64,000 bases of DNA, taken from positions 5,306 through 69,305 of the forward strand of contig CAJJDN010000133.1 in assembly GCA_905182985.1 (NCBI GenBank). Direction: 5' to 3'. Every line of letters starts with the position of its first letter. Position 1 is the first letter of the stretch. This DNA comes from Paramecium sonneborni (Eukaryota; Ciliophora; Oligohymenophorea; Peniculida; Parameciidae). The notes under the pieces were generated by a model, which saw only the letters and a list, made by a program, of their open reading frames with translations, was not told the DNA's origin and ran no database searches. The position numbers were made by a program, and so were the translations under genes. Shown here in pieces: positions 51,162 through 62,834 of the stretch.

Positions 51162-51273
51162 TTTGAATTAATATTTTACAATAATATTTATCAATTAAAT
51201 AATTCTATGAATTCCAAAAAATTAATATTAACAGAAAACTTAAATTAGATTATACTTAATATTGAAATCATAT

Positions 51274-52724
51274 TCATTTCTATTTGCAAATTTATATTCC
51301 TTATTTTAATTCATCTTATATATCTGATGATACCTTCTCAATCATTTGTAAATAATTTTGATGATCTTTTTTAGAAATCTATTTAATATTTTGTGTTTGA
51401 TTTTTTAAAGCTATATTCTTAATTGATAATTCATGAAGCTCTTTTTTTTTTTGTTCAATCATCTTCATTAATTAAATAATTTGTAAATTTTATTCATTCT
51501 AAAAATTAAAAATAAAATTATCTTCCACTTTAATTTCTCTTTAAGAATTTTATTATGTCATGATTTGAGGTAGATTATCTATAAAACTATTATTATCTAT
51601 GCTGCAAACAGAATTGCGTTTACGAATTATACTACTTTTTGGACTTGAAAATGTAAGTTAAGAGTTTCCAAGCTTTTAATCCAATAGGTTTTTAATTTAT
51701 GTGATAGCTCAAATATAATTGAATAAATAAGATACATTTATAATCAGTTTTAGTAAGAATTTATTTGCCTATGGTTTTATAATCAAAGCCAAATTATCCA
51801 AAAGATTTTAGACAACTTTTTGCTACAACAATCAAATATTTTTAAATGACTTCAAAATTCATTTATGAGACAAATTCTATAAATATAATATGAAAACAAG
51901 AGAAATTTAATCCTTTAATAAATAAAGTTTATGTATTTGGAGTGGAAAAGTATTCCATAAACTTTTTAATTTAAGAAATTTATGTAGAATCAATTTTAAA
52001 GGCTAATTAAAAGTCTTAAACTAATGTTTATAAATTAGGTTCTTATGTAGAAGTAGGCCAATATTCATAAGGCATTAATTCATAGAGTTATTCTAATAAT
52101 TATAAAGCTGCATAATCTTTAATTAAAGTTAGTAGAACAATTGAAATTTATAATAATTCGCATGAGTATCCCACTTCTGAATTTCTAGACAAAAATACAA
52201 CTAAAAGATTTTCTATTTCATCAAAAATTTGATTGACTTTAACTTGATTAGTTGAATGAGATATCCAATCCTGAAAAGAGTAATTAAACATTTCTTGAGT
52301 AATAAAACACTAAAATTGATTAATTATAATACTTTAATTAAATCAGATTTGATTTGTTCAAGATTCTATTTATATGAGTTTTAAGCTTTTGCATTTTTAA
52401 TATGTTATTTGTATTATTCTGGATTAAGTGATGTTTGAAAAAGATCAAATTATAATTCTGTTTCTTTGTTCCAAGATAATTATAATTTATCTATTTATTC
52501 TTCCATATATAAACAATCGGTTTTGCATTATAAACAAACTTTTTCTATTTTAAGTGGTTTCAACATGGATGCAGAAATCTAAGAAATAGAATAAAGAAGA
52601 TGGATACTTTAAATTCATTTTTATTGCAATCAAGACATACTACAAGTCCACATCTTTTACATTTAGATTTGTTTTGTTTGATAAAGGAGAATTCCTTATT
52701 ACAGATGGAACATTGTTTATCCAT
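51274..52724 (-). CDS. FYVE-type zinc-finger protein with coiled-coil tail
   Basis: Starts MDKQCSICNKEFSFIKQNKS. Its N-terminus has four CxxC-type pairs (CSIC, CKRCGLVVCLDC, CLQC) in the FYVE spacing; FYVE domains bind PI3P on endosomes. A 29-nt intron lies inside the finger and a second of 23 nt after LEQIKSDLIK. A long helical middle (YELMPYEYWPTSTQE, VEVIQ-type helices) and a coiled-coil tail (MKMIEQKKKELHELSIKNIA) follow. Length is one base over a multiple of three; the frame changes between GLKAWKLL and SPKSSIIRKRNSVCS. The basic patch of classical FYVE (R-R-H-H-C-R) is replaced by KCKRCG, so lipid binding is uncertain. Confidence 0.65.
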
Positions 52725-52763
52725 TAATTAATATAATATTAAATACACAAAGGTTTAAAGCAA

Positions 52764-53670
52764 TCAAAATTTCAATGACTTCTCACTTTTGATTGCTCCA
52801 AACTTCTCATTCAATAATCCTTTGATTTTGATATAATCATTATAACTCCATGACTTTTTCTAATCTTATTCATTTAACATTTTTAAAGCCTAAATAATGA
52901 ATTTAATGAAATACTTAACCCCAAGTTACAAATCTTCCCTTTATTCTTAATCTTTCTTCAGCAACCTTCTATCTAATATGATAATGCACTTTCTTTTCAT
53001 AAGTACGATTATGTTTTTTTTCTAGATATCTTTTTACCTTTTATTTCCTTGCCATTTCTTTAAGAGATTCATGATTAGTTGATGTACATAATTATTCAAC
53101 CCAATCTTCAAATTTCAAAGTTTCTTCATCATTCAAAATTTCTTCACATAATCCAACTTTGATTCTTAGTAAATCATCTCCTTTTACATATGTTTATATG
53201 AATTCATCTTATTTTAAAGTAGGTGTGAATCGCATATTCAATTCTTCTAAATGATTATCTACATTAGAAGGTGCTGGCAAATTCTTTGGATAAGAATATT
53301 TCTTTTAATTTTCTCTTTACAATTATTCTGCTAGTCTTTCTAAATCTCCCATCGGTTGAACTTCTGATTATTCTGCTGTAGTGTTTTCCCATTATATACA
53401 TACTTTCTTTTTAGGATCTTCATCTAAATTGAATTCATCAAAATTCACAGGAATTTGTTTTTTAAACTGTAATAACTACTATGGTGAATAGATTTACAAT
53501 TAAATATCATCCTACTATTCTTCTTACTAACTCATTCTATATAAATTTATTACCATCTCTTTATCAACACTATAATGAGGTTCTTCATTCGTAAATGAGT
53601 TCTCTTTTTCAATCTCAGTATTCTCTTGTTTCTCACATGACACTTCACTTAATTCCTTTACTGTATTCAT
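52764..53670 (-). CDS. CCT-motif protein, 293 aa
   Basis: Starts MNTVKELSEVSCEKQENTEI; one 25-nt intron near the 3' end gives 294 codons. Toward the C-terminus is a CCT motif: KVKRYLEKKHNRTYEKKVHY then HIRQKVAEERLRIKGRF, matching the plant CONSTANS/TOC1 pattern (R-Y-x-E-K-x-x-x-R-x-x-x-K...R-K-x-x-A-x-x-R-x-R-x-K-G-R-F). In plants the motif mediates DNA and NF-Y interaction. The acidic N-terminal half has no known domain (YPKNLPAPSNVDNHLEELN). Ciliates and other alveolates do carry CCT proteins. Nuclear regulator by inference. Confidence 0.75.
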
Positions 53671-53908
53671 TCTAACACAAGATTTTTATTTTAGTTTACA
53701 AATCTTTTTATTTATATCCAAATTATCAAAACCCTGATAAACATAAGTGAATATTCATTTAGAAGAAATCAAATAATCAATAAACTAATATTGTTTATAT
53801 TTCATTCAAATTCATTATTGTATAAATTAATATCAAACACAAAAGAGTTCACATTAGTATTCTTTTTTTGATTAATTTTTAATTTTAAATAAATAAATTA
53901 AATAAAGA

Positions 53909-55251
53909 ATGGCAACACTTGTAGAAGAATTCTAAATAATTTTATAGGAAATCGAGAATTCTAGATTAGATTAAAGTAATTTAGAAAGAGCATTAATAAA
54001 ATTATTAACATTTGGTATTTTTTTAATAATGATAGAAAAAAAAAGATTCAAAATCTGAGGAGCATTTGAAACACAAAGAAAGTGCATATTATAAATTATC
54101 TTAATTATATTGCAAATAAAACTAACCTCAATAAGTATTTTAAATAATGAAATCACATGATTTTTCTGGATTCAATTAAACAAGGGCTGCAAAAATAATG
54201 AGATAAATGATTGATTAAGTAGCATAATTAGAAAACACAATTGATTTATAAGTTGATATGTGTTAATTTTTGATTGATTAATGTGCAAGAGATAAGAAGA
54301 ATTACTTAAAGCATAAGATGTAAATAAGATTAGCAACATTATATAATGAATAAGAGAAATTCACTTAAGGGATTGAAATTATTGATAAAATTGTAGGTGA
54401 AGTAAGAAAAGCTGATGATAAACATTTATTATTGGAGATATATTTAATTGAGAGTAAATTACATTTTGGATAAACAAATCTTGCTAAAGCCAAAGCATCT
54501 TTAACTGCAGCTAGAGCATGCTCTAATACTATCTATTGTCCACCTCATGTTTAAGCTGAAATTGATATGATGGCTGGTGTATTGTATGCAGAAGAAAGAG
54601 ACTATAGAACATCTTATTCATATTTTTATGAAGCTTTTGAAGCATTCAATAATCTAGAAGATAAAAGAGCTCTAGGAACACTTAAATATATGTTATTATG
54701 CAAAATTATGATTGGAGCTACTGATGAAGTTAAATAAATTCTCACAGGAAAACATGGACTTAAATATGCAGGCAGAGTAATTAATTTATCATATTATTTA
54801 TTATAGCATTTAGAGGCTATGAAAGCTATTTCTAATAGCAATTAAAAAAAATCACTTATTGAATTTACTAAAGTCTTAGATGAATTTAAAGAAGAAATTG
54901 AAGGCGACAAAGTCATCAGATTACATATCAAATAGTTATATGAAGTTTTATTAGAAATGAATCTGTTTCAAGTTATTTAACCATATTCGAAAGTTCAAAT
55001 TGATTATATCACTTAAAGAATGTCTATTGATGTAGAAATTATTTAAAGAAAGTTAGATATTAATTAATATTTTTAGGTTATCAGAGTTAATTTTAGATAA
55101 AAAAATTGATGGTACTTTAGATTAAGGAAATGATTGTTTGATTTTGTTTGATACAGTTAAACATGATAATTTATATCAACATTCCCTTAGTTTGATTAAT
55201 AACTTAAATGGTGTAGTAGATAAGCTATTTGATAGAGTAAAAGTCAAATGA
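53909..55251 (+). CDS. RPN6: 26S proteasome regulatory subunit RPN6 (PSMD11)
   Basis: Starts [15 protein letters not shown]. Matches RPN6 throughout: [74 protein letters not shown], then a PCI domain ([29 protein letters not shown]) and the end [23 protein letters not shown]6 clamps lid and core of the proteasome. Introns: 21 nt near residue 36 (followed by an A9 run with a likely one-base indel), 30 nt after YAGR, and 25 nt before LSELILDKK. Stop TGA at 55249-55251. Confidence 0.93.
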
Positions 55252-55800
55252 ACAATAAATATATATATTATAATAAATAAAATTAATTTATTACATTTGG
55301 TACATTTATGAGTAATACAATTGACCTAACCGATTAGTTTCCTAATTTGCATAACATTAAGTTAATATCCTTTTAGTATTCATATTAAATTTAAAATTGA
55401 CTTCTGATGAAATAAATTAGTATGAAGAAAATAAATTTAAATGATATTTAGATATAAAATACTAGTAATTTTATAATTTAGAAAATTAATATAAGAATTT
55501 ATGTTTTATATTCATAATATGAAATATAAGTTCTTAATAAGTTTTAAATTAAAATTATAAAAAAACTTTTTAAATTAAAATTAATTATAGATTATCTTCG
55601 CATAATTTTGATTATAAATTTTTGATACTCTTTTATTATTTTAATTGATATGTAAAATTAATATTATGATGAAAATAAAGAAAAGTGAAACTATTTTAGA
55701 TTGTTTGAAAAAATAGATGAAAAAAAAAAATAAATTTGAATTAAATTTTAATATAATTAGATTAATATAAATAATATTTGATTTTAAATTTTATCTTTTG
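55252..55800. other. AT-rich intergenic stretch
   Basis: About 550 bp of very A/T-rich sequence without a supported gene; most is repeated at 56494-57000 as part of overlap 6. Confidence 0.5.
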
Positions 55801-56492
55801 ATAGATTTATCAATTAATATAATTTATAGCATATTTTGACAATGCTTATTAGGTTTTAGTAAGAAGATTAGTATTATGGGTTCTCTTAGGGTGTAGAAAT
55901 CTTTTATTAAGAGCAATACTGTATGCAGATTTGTATGTTTAATGATGTGTTTTAGTTGTTTTAATGATAGTTTATTTAGTTCTTTTGGAAGTAATAATTG
56001 GTTCATCTGGTTCAGTAATTTATTATCTACTAGTTTGAATTAATTAATTTAAGTTTTTATCTATTCTTGTCATTTATGTTTTAAGATGATTTAAAAAGTA
56101 GGTATTTGATTATTTGGAATTTAAATATTAGGAATATTTTGGAGATGCTTTCTTACTTTAGGAATAGCGTTTGATTTCATCTTGTGATGATGGAGATGGA
56201 GATTTATGTGAAGATAGATGATTGGAATTGGAAAATAATTATTATTTATTACGTGGGAATATTTGAAAATTCTTGTATTTATGTTTTGATCTCAAAAATT
56301 TATCAGCAGGTTAGAAATTTTCTATTAGCAAATTTGCAAGTCTGATTTTTCTATGCATGACAATTTCATATAGTTAATTAGGCAATGTGATTTATTTAAT
56401 ATTTGAAGTGGCACAATGGGAACAATGACAACTGTTGCGACGAAGTTAGTTTTGAGGAGGTATATAGGAATACTTATGAAAGGAAAATGAAC
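55301..56492. repeat. Contig-end overlap 6, left copy
   Basis: These 1192 bases recur at 56494-57685 across a single N. The copy contains a version of the basic protein gene without its first nine codons (55810-56492). Confidence 0.9.
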
Positions 56493-56493
56493 N
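56493..56493. other. Assembly gap (1 N)
   Basis: Single N between two copies of the same 1192 bases. Confidence 0.98.
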
Positions 56494-57685
56494 TACATTT
56501 ATGAGTAATACAATTGACCTAACCGATTAGTTTCCTAATTTGCATAACATTAAGTTAATATCCTTTTAGTATTCATATTAAATTTAAAATTGACTTCTGA
56601 TGAAATAAATTAGTATGAAGAAAATAAATTTAAATGATATTTAGATATAAAATACTAGTAATTTTATAATTTAGAAAATTAATATAAGAATTTATGTTTT
56701 ATATTCATAATATGAAATATAAGTTCTTAATAAGTTTTAAATTAAAATTATAAAAAAACTTTTTAAATTAAAATTAATTATAGATTATCTTCGCATAATT
56801 TTGATTATAAATTTTTGATACTCTTTTATTATTTTAATTGATATGTAAAATTAATATTATGATGAAAATAAAGAAAAGTGAAACTATTTTAGATTGTTTG
56901 AAAAAATAGATGAAAAAAAAAAATAAATTTGAATTAAATTTTAATATAATTAGATTAATATAAATAATATTTGATTTTAAATTTTATCTTTTGATAGATT
57001 TATCAATTAATATAATTTATAGCATATTTTGACAATGCTTATTAGGTTTTAGTAAGAAGATTAGTATTATGGGTTCTCTTAGGGTGTAGAAATCTTTTAT
57101 TAAGAGCAATACTGTATGCAGATTTGTATGTTTAATGATGTGTTTTAGTTGTTTTAATGATAGTTTATTTAGTTCTTTTGGAAGTAATAATTGGTTCATC
57201 TGGTTCAGTAATTTATTATCTACTAGTTTGAATTAATTAATTTAAGTTTTTATCTATTCTTGTCATTTATGTTTTAAGATGATTTAAAAAGTAGGTATTT
57301 GATTATTTGGAATTTAAATATTAGGAATATTTTGGAGATGCTTTCTTACTTTAGGAATAGCGTTTGATTTCATCTTGTGATGATGGAGATGGAGATTTAT
57401 GTGAAGATAGATGATTGGAATTGGAAAATAATTATTATTTATTACGTGGGAATATTTGAAAATTCTTGTATTTATGTTTTGATCTCAAAAATTTATCAGC
57501 AGGTTAGAAATTTTCTATTAGCAAATTTGCAAGTCTGATTTTTCTATGCATGACAATTTCATATAGTTAATTAGGCAATGTGATTTATTTAATATTTGAA
57601 GTGGCACAATGGGAACAATGACAACTGTTGCGACGAAGTTAGTTTTGAGGAGGTATATAGGAATACTTATGAAAGGAAAATGAAC
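56494..57685. repeat. Contig-end overlap 6, right copy
   Basis: Second copy of 55301-56492; holds the basic protein gene almost whole. Confidence 0.9.
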
Positions 57686-57701
57686 GAAATGATCTTATCA
57701 T
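57003..57701 (-). CDS. Unknown basic Ser/Thr/Lys-rich protein, 232 aa
   Basis: Intron-free frame of 233 codons starting MIRSFRSFSFHKYSYIPPQN. An early C-H-C-x2-C-like patch (RRNSCHCSHCATSN) precedes a segment EIVMHRKIRLANLLIENFQP; the rest is basic and low in complexity (KSPSPSSQDEIKRYSQSKK, KRTKQTIIKTTKTHHQT). No family recognised. A nearly complete second copy lies in the left overlap. Its ATG is 50 bp from the TGA of the LITAF-like gene upstream on the same strand. Confidence 0.6.
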
Positions 57702-57750
57702 CGTAAAATATTAATATAATAATATATAGTTTAACAAGTAATTGGTATCA

Positions 57751-58140
57751 TCATCCACACATAAATTATTTAGTACCAATAAGTTTGGTACATTTTGAAC
57801 ATCTATGAATAGCATCTTTACAATTATCAAGTAAACATGGAAGGAAAGCAAATAAGGCTGTAATAATACCAACAATTAAGACAATCATAACTATAAAACT
57901 ACACCTTCCCATTTAATATTGAACATCAGATTCTACTACTTAATTACATTTTGTGCAAAGTAATTTTTCCGATTTTCTTGACTGTGGAACTTTGGGATAT
58001 TCTGTTTCTTGCTCAATGAGTTTATTTCTGACAGAAAGTTCAATCTAATTTGATTTTACCATCTAGTAAGTTCCCTAAGACTATCCACTTCTTGTTTATT
58101 AGTTGTTCTAATTAGATTCAAGCATCGGATTTGAAATCAT
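57751..58140 (-). CDS. LITAF-domain zinc-binding membrane protein, 129 aa
   Basis: Intron-free, 130 codons, starting MISNPMLESNQNNQQTRSGQ. The C-terminal half is a LITAF domain: LLCTKCNQVVESDVQY (CxxC), a hydrophobic membrane-inserted segment (FIVMIVLIVGIITALFAFLP), then CLLDNCKDAIHRCSKCTKLI with the HxCxxC half-site. LITAF (SIMPLE/CDIP1) proteins are monotopic membrane proteins of late endosomes and lysosomes. All four zinc ligands are present. Confidence 0.85.
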
Positions 58141-58359
58141 TTTATTAATAATTTAATTTTATATATTGAATATCTATTGTTATTGAAAAGTGAAAAATTT
58201 AGTATTTTTATCACTATACTTATCTATTATTTTCTATAATTACTCAATCTTTTACACTTTTATTATACTACTCTTATTATTTAAGATTTTTTAGAATTTA
58301 AAAAATTTTTTAATTTCCTTCACTTTCTAAAGAATTATTTTTTCAATCTATTCAATCAT

Positions 58360-59440
58360 TTTCCGTTTTTATATAAGTACATGTTAATAAATAAAATATT
58401 GATGATCTAAAGATTTAGAATCATTTGGTATAGTATTTGGATTAGTTTTTAAAATAAATCTTAATAGATTAGGAACATCTTTTTTATACTGTTTATTCTT
58501 TCTAATTTAAATTTATATCCTATTCAGTATTTGTATTTATTGATTCAACAATTTTATCTGTACAAAAGATAAAGTTCTTTTAAGTCAACCTATTTATATG
58601 ATAATTAAGTGTATGTATTTTCATAGACGGAAAATCCAAAATCTATAATCTTTAGGGATATTATTATATCATTTTGTTTCGCAAATAAAATATTTTGAAC
58701 TTAATAACACTTTGTATCAAGCCCTAGTCTAAATATTGAAGATTCAACAATAAGGTCTAAAATAATATAAACTTTTTTGTGTAACTTTAATTCCATCATT
58801 TATTATATAACTTGAATCATTATCTGCTTAAAGATATTGAACTAATTTGAGTATCGCCTTCTTTATAGATAATCATTAAATGAATATGAGTCTTCTTCTT
58901 CATCAGTATTTTAACATATATTGGATAGTTGATCTTTGATAAAATTTCTATCTCAGATTCTAATATAGCCTTTAAATCTGATTAAAAGTAAATATTATAC
59001 AATAAATGAAATTCTTACAAGTTAGATACTTCCTTTAGATACATTTAGTTGTATTGTAAAAATATCAACTTCTGTTTCAAAAGACACATCTGAGAGTGAG
59101 AAAAAGCAGAATTACCTTTGAAGATGCATCAGAACCAATAATCTGAGTAGGTTCATTGAAAATGGATATTTTGCCAAAATTCTTAATTGGAGGAAAAGTA
59201 CAGTTTTAGATGGTTGATTCTGTATAAAATACTTTATTCTTTTTTGTTAGAGAATACTAAAACTGCAGAGCTATTTATCTTCGAATTTCTTCCACATTAT
59301 TGAAATTGGACTTATATATTTTTGATTTGCATCGTCTTATGATATCAAGCTTATTCAAAGTTATTCTTATATTAAAATCATTTGATTTTAAAGAACTTCT
59401 TAATAGTATGTTTTACTTTTGAATAGATGTTTGTGCAAAA
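58360..59440 (-). pseudogene. Decayed protein kinase-like gene
   Basis: Kinase landmarks appear in order but in shifting frames: a loop-like IIGSDASSK, an alphaC-like SDLKAILESEIEILSKINYP, THIHLMIIYKEGD, IMIQVIQQMM then LHKK, NILFAKQN, SLKIIDFGFSVYE (DFG), and a lobe end RFILKTNPNTIPNDSKSLDH. The VAIK lysine region reads EVDIFTIQ and the HRD position is occupied by a TKC-like triplet, so catalytic residues appear lost. Candidate introns (26 and 41 nt) do not repair all breaks. A frame-broken pseudokinase or pseudogene is the best reading. Confidence 0.55.
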
Positions 59441-59482
59441 AATTGATTTTAAACAACACTAACATTATTTATTATAATAAAA

Positions 59483-60256
59483 TCATTTCCAATGTTCAGC
59501 ATAAGAAATGCATTTTGTACATTGTTTATCTTTGTATGTATGTCCAATCATAGAGTTACAGACAATTTTGTGCAGCTTCTCAGTTTGTATTTGTTCACAT
59601 TTATCATTATTCTCATAACATACAAAAACTTTTCCTTAATGATTAACATACTCTCCATTACACTCTTTAATAGTACGACTATTGCAATTAATCTCTATAC
59701 ATTAATCATTTTCATATTAACATCCTCCTTATTAACAAACATCTTTATCTTTGATTGATCCACAATCTTCTATAAATGAACTTCTTGTTTTGCACTGACC
59801 TTCCCAATAACAAATAGAATCTATTTCTAAAGGATTACTTTTAGCAATTAAGAAACTATCACATGTATATTGATCATAAATTTCTTCACATTTTTTTGGT
59901 TTGAAGCAGTATCCGCTTACTAAATCATAAGCACATTAATAAAGTTAACATTATTCTCTTGCTTGTCCATAATTTTTTAAACTTATTTAAATATCTTCAC
60001 ATCTATTTAGCTTTTCACATCTTCCATTGTTTATGTAACAATAATGAGGATTTTAACTCAAGAATTAAGATGAACTTATGCAATTCTATAAGGATCTCTC
60101 ATTACATTCAGCCACTTTACATTCTGATCTAGACCAATTACAATTATGACTTTCACAACTTTCTTTTTCTACATGCTCTTAACAATCACATGCTGTTGGA
60201 TAATCTAATGCTCCATTTATACATAATACAAGTCCTAATATAAAAAATATTATCAT
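59483..60256 (-). CDS. Secreted cysteine-rich protein, 257 aa
   Basis: Intron-free, 258 codons. Signal peptide MIIFFILGLVLCINGALDYP, then about 30 cysteines in short repeats of the type C-x(3-6)-C (ACDCQEHVEKESCESHNCNW, GYCFKPKKCEEIYDQYTC, CGSIKDKDVCQQGGCQYEN). No transmembrane end is seen. Pattern resembles ciliate Cys-rich surface and secreted proteins. Exact role unknown. Confidence 0.75.
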
Positions 60257-60310
60257 TATTTATTATCACAATTCTCATTTAAAATTATTTGATTTCACAT
60301 CTCTAATATA

Positions 60311-60905
60311 TCAGATATAATCCTAACCCTATTATAAATAATCATTATTTATTATTACATATAAATTAATTAATATCTCTTTTATGCTTCTTTCAGAACA
60401 ATAAATTCTCCCATATCTATCTTCAACTACTCTGCATTAATCAACAAAATCTATTAGTTATATAATATGTATTTATTAATTTTTTTAAATCATTAGATCA
60501 TTAGATCATTCTATTCATCTATAGTTTTAATCAACTTTTTCAACCATCATCTCAAGTTTATCCTTTTTGCATTTATTCAATTTTAATTATATCATATCTT
60601 TCTAAATTATGATTATTGTTTTTCAAAGATACCCATTTAAATTGATTGTTTTAAAATAATGGTAATTTTAATTATTATTTAATCATTGCTAACATCTAAG
60701 AATTTCATAATGTAATTGTTTTGATTATAAAATTCTAAATTAAATTTTTTTTATGTCTTGTTGTTGCAAATTACATGATTGTTTTATAACTTTCAAATTA
60801 ATAACAATTTCTAATTCATTTTGTGATTAAAATACTCATTTATTTATTTAACCTTATAATCAATCCATTTATTAAATTATTAAAATTCTGATCGTTATGG
60901 ATTAA
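60311..60905 (-). pseudogene. Broken coding region, possibly FHA-like
   Basis: Coding-like pieces in different frames: CNLQQQDIKKIQFRILQSK then LHYEILRCQQ; KWVSLKNNNHNLERYDIIKI; KKDKLEMMVEKVDQN; DFVDQCRVVEDRYGRIYCSE with a 30-nt intron before a short end GQDYI (TGA 60311-60313). The KWVSLKNNNHNLERYDIIKI piece vaguely recalls an FHA strand, but this is weak. At least three breaks. Confidence 0.3.
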
Positions 60906-61377
60906 GAAATAAAGAAACTGGAATAACTTAAATAATAAGAAATACTGTTGATGTAATAAATTTATGAAAAGAAAGTAAAGTATGTTTTTGAATTAGATTA
61001 ATTATTTGAATACTAAAATACAGTTACTAACAGAGGAATCAAAATAAAAAGATAATGAATTACAAAATCTAAAAAATACATCATCAGAGTCTTAGTTCTA
61101 AGAAGTGATTAGATTTTAAGAGTTTCCAAGTTTGGATTTGTAAAAATAAAAATTAGATGAAGAAAGAGATAAAGAATTATAAAAAATAAAAACTCAGTAT
61201 TAAACAGACTTATAAAATATTCATCAACAAATGAGAAATAGGGATATGATGATAGAATAATTGAAATAAGAAATAAAAATGTTTGAGCAATTCTCTCAAT
61301 AGAATTTAGACTATTAAAAAGTATAATTTCTATCCTAAATCATTGATGTTACCAATGAATTGCTAGTTTAATTATGA
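60897..61377 (+). CDS. Coiled-coil protein, 152 aa (3' end uncertain)
   Basis: Starts MDQEIKKLEQLKQQEILLM. One 22-nt intron gives 153 codons of heptad-rich coiled coil (EERDKELQKIKTQYQTDLQN, MMIEQLKQEIKMFEQFS). After the TGA at 61375-61377, coding-like pieces continue (HSRKLYEDNNRILKKAILYE at about 61450, then SERNNEIFDQKFEKNKKL), so a last exon or an indel may extend the protein to about 61620. Confidence 0.55.
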
Positions 61378-61642
61378 TTGAAACATATTTATTTAAATAT
61401 TATAATCGGTAATAGTAAACATATGTTGTATTTAATGAGATATTTTACATTCTCGTAAACTCTACGAAGATAACAATAGGATTTTAAAAAAAGCTATACT
61501 TTATGAGTGAAGTGAGAGAAACAATGAGATATTTGATTAAAAATTTGAAAAGAATAAAAAATTGATCGGGAACAAACTAAAAATAGACTTTATATATTTA
61601 ATGAATAACAGATAATTAGAAATATATAAATATCTAAATTAA

Positions 61643-62770
61643 ATGCAGTTTACTATACTATTTCTGGTTTGTGAAGTAGTCTATGTAATATCTTAACAAT
61701 GCAATGAAAATAATCCAATATTAAACTATACATTCAAAGCAAACAGCCCTAACACCTAGAATAAAGAATGGAATTATGAAGGAATAGGATGTATTAATTA
61801 ATAATCTAAATTTAGCATTATAATAGTGTATATAGGGAGTGAGTGCAGATACAAAGAATTTCGATGTTTCTTAGGTGAGTTTACTTAATTCGAAGATAAG
61901 TTTAGATGTTGAAGAGATGATTTAGTTAGAAATGAATAAAATTTAAGGACCATATGCTTAATACAGAACTAACTAAATAAAGTTGACATTTTGGGGAATC
62001 GACAATATTGCAAGATATGAATCTTAGTATTTCACAATTAGACCAGCAGAACACAATTTTGATTTTTGGTCATAAGTACCTGATGCTGAAATTTAAGTGT
62101 ATTTCATATAGGATTAGATCTATTAATAATGTTAGAGTGAAGCTCTTTATGCTATTTTATCAATACCAATATATGCATTATAAGAGACTTAGGATATTAG
62201 ATATGCAATAAACATAAATTTTACAGGAAATTAAGTAATAACTGAGAATTTCAATTTCAAATAAAATATTCTTGGAGTTTACAATTCAGATATGGCTAGC
62301 TTTGTATCTTATAAAGCACCACTTAACATTCCGTAATGATTTGAGTCATATGATATCTTAGACCTTGTGAAATTACAAATTGGTTTGTTTTGACATAGCC
62401 ATAATTTATAAAATAACCATTGTTGCAGACTTTATTGAGCTTAAATACTTAGAGCAGTATGCAAAGAACATTGTCACAGGAATAATAAATGAATTTCATT
62501 AAAGGAGTAAGATGATTAAATAATTAATAATAGAGATTCATTTATGAAGGTTAAGATGATTTAAAGGATTATGATGATACAGTTTAATGGGCTGCTACAT
62601 GGGTAGCTTCAATTATTCCATGTTTATTTTTTGCATTGATAGTTTGTGTATATGGTCAATATGAAATTTCCAACATTGGAAGATTTAGAAGACCACAAGT
62701 TAAATAACATGAAGGTATTGAATAAGAAGCTTTACATTAAGATGATGCAATAGAAAATAAATTAGCATGA
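61643..62770 (+). CDS. Type I membrane protein of unknown family, 348 aa
   Basis: Starts with a signal peptide (MQFTILFLVCEVVYVISQQ). Three introns (25, 29, 27 nt) give 349 codons. The ectodomain is about 270 aa with few cysteines (WGIDNIARYESQYFTIRPAE, FDFWSQVPDAEIQVYF). A single transmembrane helix follows (WVASIIPCLFFALIVCVYG) with a short charged tail ending AIENKLA. No family recognised. Likely surface or endomembrane. Confidence 0.65.
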
Positions 62771-62834
62771 CATTATTATATATTGATTATGAAATTTACC
62801 AATATTTATTTTTTATTGCAAATCCTCAAAACTA

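Noticed and set aside
59492..59758. 88-codon plus-strand frame with hydrophobic residues
   Set aside because: Antisense to the Cys-rich secreted protein; hydrophobicity follows from the reverse complement of its codons.
60495..60520. Short direct repeat cattagatcattagatcatt
   Set aside because: Only two to three 9-base units in low-complexity DNA; no evidence of function or array structure.
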